Assembly: GCA_016764535.1 (NCBI GenBank)
Contig: JAESRR010000171.1
Coordinates: 10,979-18,000 of the forward strand
DNA length: 7,022 nt
DNA from: Cohaesibacteraceae bacterium
GTDB lineage: Bacteria; Pseudomonadota; Alphaproteobacteria; Rhizobiales; Cohaesibacteraceae
Direction of reading: 5' to 3'
The notes beneath the pieces were generated by a model. That model saw only the letters and a list, made by a program, of their open reading frames with translations. It did no database searches and was not told where the DNA came from. The stretch's first letter is position 1, and the number at the start of each line of letters is the position of its first letter. The translations under genes and the position numbers were made by a program. Positions 6,355 to 7,022 of this stretch are shown here, in pieces.

Positions 6355-7022
6355 ATGGGATCGATAATTGGATATGGCGCGCAGGAGCGAGCTGTATATG
6401 CCACGGATCCCAACAATAGCAGGGGACGACTTGTTGTTGAAACAGAAAGCAGAACTCGCACACCATTCCAGAGGGACCGGGACCGAATAATCCACTCGAC
6501 AGCTTTCCGTCGATTGAAACACAAAACCCAGGTTTTTGTTTGTGACGAGGGTGATCATTATAGAACAAGACTGACCCACACCATCGAAGTTGCCCAGATT
6601 GCCCGATCGCTTGCACGTGCTTTTCGTGCTGATGAAGATCTGGCTGAGGCTCTTGCTCTGGCGCATGATCTTGGTCATACGCCATTTGGCCATGCTGGAG
6701 AAAGAGCACTTGATCACGCCATGCAGGAATTTGGAGGTTTTGACCACAATGCCCAAAGTTTGCGTGTTGTTACAGATCTTGAAAAAAGATATGCCGCTTT
6801 TGATGGTCTCAATCTCTCGTGGGAAACTCTGGAAGGTCTCGTAAAGCATAATGGACCGATCATGACGGTTGAAGGTCAACCCGGCCCACAGACAAAAGCA
6901 TTGCCATGGGGCATATCGACATTCAATCAACAATTTGACCTGGATCTGGCAAGCCATGCCGGCATCGAAGCGCAGGCTGCTGCTCTTGCGGACGATATTG
7001 CTTACAACGCACATGATCTTGA
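6355..7022 (+). CDS. dgt: dGTP triphosphohydrolase-like HD protein, 3'-truncated
   Basis: The N-terminal 222 residues of a deoxyguanosinetriphosphate triphosphohydrolase-like protein; the frame runs open off the window end. The family hydrolyses dGTP (and often other dNTPs) to the nucleoside and triphosphate, acting in nucleotide-pool control. Visible motifs are ERAVYATDP (11-19), [24 protein letters not shown] (38-61), the HD-domain metal ligands H75 (RTRLTHT) and H104-D105 ([11 protein letters not shown]), [18 protein letters not shown], and a second-aspartate region [10 protein letters not shown] (212-221). The start ATG 6355 has a good ribosome-binding site (AGGGA, 6343-6347, seven bases upstream), and an in-frame stop at 6325-6327 rules out longer starts except non-standard ones. 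Family members are about 400 residues, so a little over half is visible. It is divergent from erpA. In rhizobia argS commonly follows, which would be just outside the window. Confidence 0.95.
   Translation, partial: MGSIIGYGAQERAVYATDPNNSRGRLVVETESRTRTPFQRDRDRIIHSTAFRRLKHKTQVFVCDEGDHYRTRLTHTIEVAQIARSLARAFRADEDLAEALALAHDLGHTPFGHAGERALDHAMQEFGGFDHNAQSLRVVTDLEKRYAAFDGLNLSWETLEGLVKHNGPIMTVEGQPGPQTKALPWGISTFNQQFDLDLASHAGIEAQAAALADDIAYNAHDL

Noticed and set aside
6298..7014. Minus-strand 238-codon open frame opposite dgt
   Set aside because: The plus strand encodes a highly conserved dGTPase with its HD motifs across the same bases, so the antisense frame is a shadow.
1..7022. CRISPR arrays, insertion sequences, phage genes, tRNA or rRNA genes
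   Set aside because: No regularly spaced repeats, transposase or integrase motifs, terminal repeats with target duplications, or tRNA-like cloverleafs were seen. Nearly all the sequence is accounted for by conserved chromosomal genes.

Overview
The window looks like chromosomal core sequence from an alphaproteobacterium, most likely of the order Hyphomicrobiales (Rhizobiales). The best evidence is a protein closely resembling rhizobial ExoR at 3746-4552, followed by a minus-strand xth/erpA pair and a divergent dGTPase gene. From memory, the same neighbourhood occurs in Rhizobium, Sinorhizobium and Agrobacterium. By eye the GC content is moderate (about half or a little less, not counted), which is low for that order. 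A low-GC marine or host-associated member is possible, but genus cannot be decided from this window.

Layout from left to right. Positions 1-2646 (+) hold almost all of valS, valyl-tRNA synthetase, with the N-terminus cut off by the window edge. A GC-rich hairpin follows its stop codon, and a long-armed inverted repeat precedes a PaiB-family FMN-binding protein gene (2752-3384, +). A 361-base stretch without a convincing gene (3385-3745) contains three short perfect palindromes and leads into the exoR-like gene (3746-4552, +). A convergent minus-strand group follows, transcribed right to left: erpA (5794-6135), xth (4960-5742) and a small secreted five-cysteine protein of unknown function (4583-4903). 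The region 6136-6354 separates erpA from the divergent dgt gene (6355 to the window end, +). It carries a plausible erpA promoter, a dyad overlapping its -35 region, and a strong hairpin that would sit in the erpA leader.

The functions are mostly housekeeping: tRNA charging (ValS), iron-sulfur cluster delivery (ErpA), base-excision repair (Xth) and dNTP hydrolysis (Dgt). ExoR adds an envelope-signalling regulator; in rhizobia it is the periplasmic inhibitor of the ChvG(ExoS)/ChvI two-component system. There are no mobile elements, CRISPR arrays, tRNA or rRNA genes. I found no clear novel multi-gene system. The points most worth a second look are the erpA leader hairpin and dyad, the small cysteine-rich secreted protein, and the palindromes upstream of exoR.
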